Source of the DNA: Apodemus sylvaticus
Lineage: Eukaryota; Chordata; Mammalia; Rodentia; Muridae
Assembly: GCF_947179515.1 (NCBI RefSeq)
Contig: NC_067473.1
Coordinates: 131,314,301 to 131,378,300, forward strand
Reading direction: 5' to 3'
DNA: 64,000 bases
A program made the position numbers and the translations under genes. Position 1 is the stretch's first letter, and every line of letters begins with the position of its first letter. Positions 63,899 to 64,000 of the stretch are shown one piece after another. Under the pieces are notes generated by a model that ran no database searches, had not been told where the DNA came from, and saw only the letters and a program-made list of their open reading frames with translations.

Positions 63899-64000
63899 CA
63901 GAGACAAAGAGAGAGAGATCAATGATTGGTGTCCAGAGAGACGCTAGGGGAGGTATCCTGCCAAGGGTGGCTATGAGGATGTTTGACCCCAGAGCTGCAG
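63899..64000. other. Unassigned right edge
   Basis: About 100 bp with 'agacaaagagagagagatca'. No feature recognised. Confidence 0.4.

Overview
This window is mammalian, rodent genomic DNA, most likely house mouse or a close relative. The evidence is the repeat content: B1, B2, B3 and B4/B4A SINEs on both strands, a B2 copy at 12757-12934 that reads like the mouse form, a rodent-type L1 3' end at 13967-14398, several rodent LTRs of the MaLR/ERVL kind, rodent hAT (URR1-like) transposons, and older MIR, L2 and L1M remnants shared with other mammals. Microsatellites are long and numerous. CpG is depleted almost everywhere except in two short clusters.

No protein-coding exon, tRNA, rRNA, CRISPR array or operon could be supported. 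The longest open frames are 174, 169 and 158 codons. They lack recognisable domains and convincing splice context, or they run through repeats. The window is best read as intergenic or intronic DNA. The sequence alone does not say which gene it lies near.

Layout. 1-8.9 kb: L1 remnant, B3 SINEs, an hAT copy with near-perfect 8-bp duplications (1502-1712), an LTR with perfect 5-bp duplications that received a second hAT (4054-4690), and another LTR at 8461-8866. 8.9-14.4 kb: mostly unique DNA, then an LTR, a B2 with a purine tract, and a B3/L1 pair. 14.4-24.9 kb: compound microsatellites, MIR/L2 relics, two related LTR copies at 18.2 and 18.9 kb, a CpG cluster at 22.4 kb, and an L1M 3' UTR broken by a SINE and an LTR. 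25-33 kb: mostly unique, G-rich, with an L2 relic. 33-43 kb: a B4 SINE split by an LTR (33047-33742), a 40-bp tandem repeat, a very long TG tract in a B4A, a CpG-richer block at 37.5-38.2 kb, a head-to-head LTR pair at 41.4-42.2 kb, and a strong candidate conserved noncoding element at 42.5-42.9 kb. 43-64 kb: B1/B4/LTR insertions separated by 0.5-2 kb unique stretches, a 16-bp minisatellite, L1M and MIR relics, a (TC)n of about 100 bp, a head-to-head B1 pair, candidate regulatory stretches at 51.4, 58.5 and 62 kb, and a B1 with clear target-site duplications at the right end.

No undescribed biological system was found. The best leads are the well-dated nested transposon insertions, the inverted LTR pair, the CpG clusters, the quadruplex motifs, and several repeat-free AT-rich stretches that look like conserved regulatory elements. 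That last reading is inference and needs a cross-species alignment. Repeat family names were assigned by eye from remembered consensus features, so subfamily labels are approximate.
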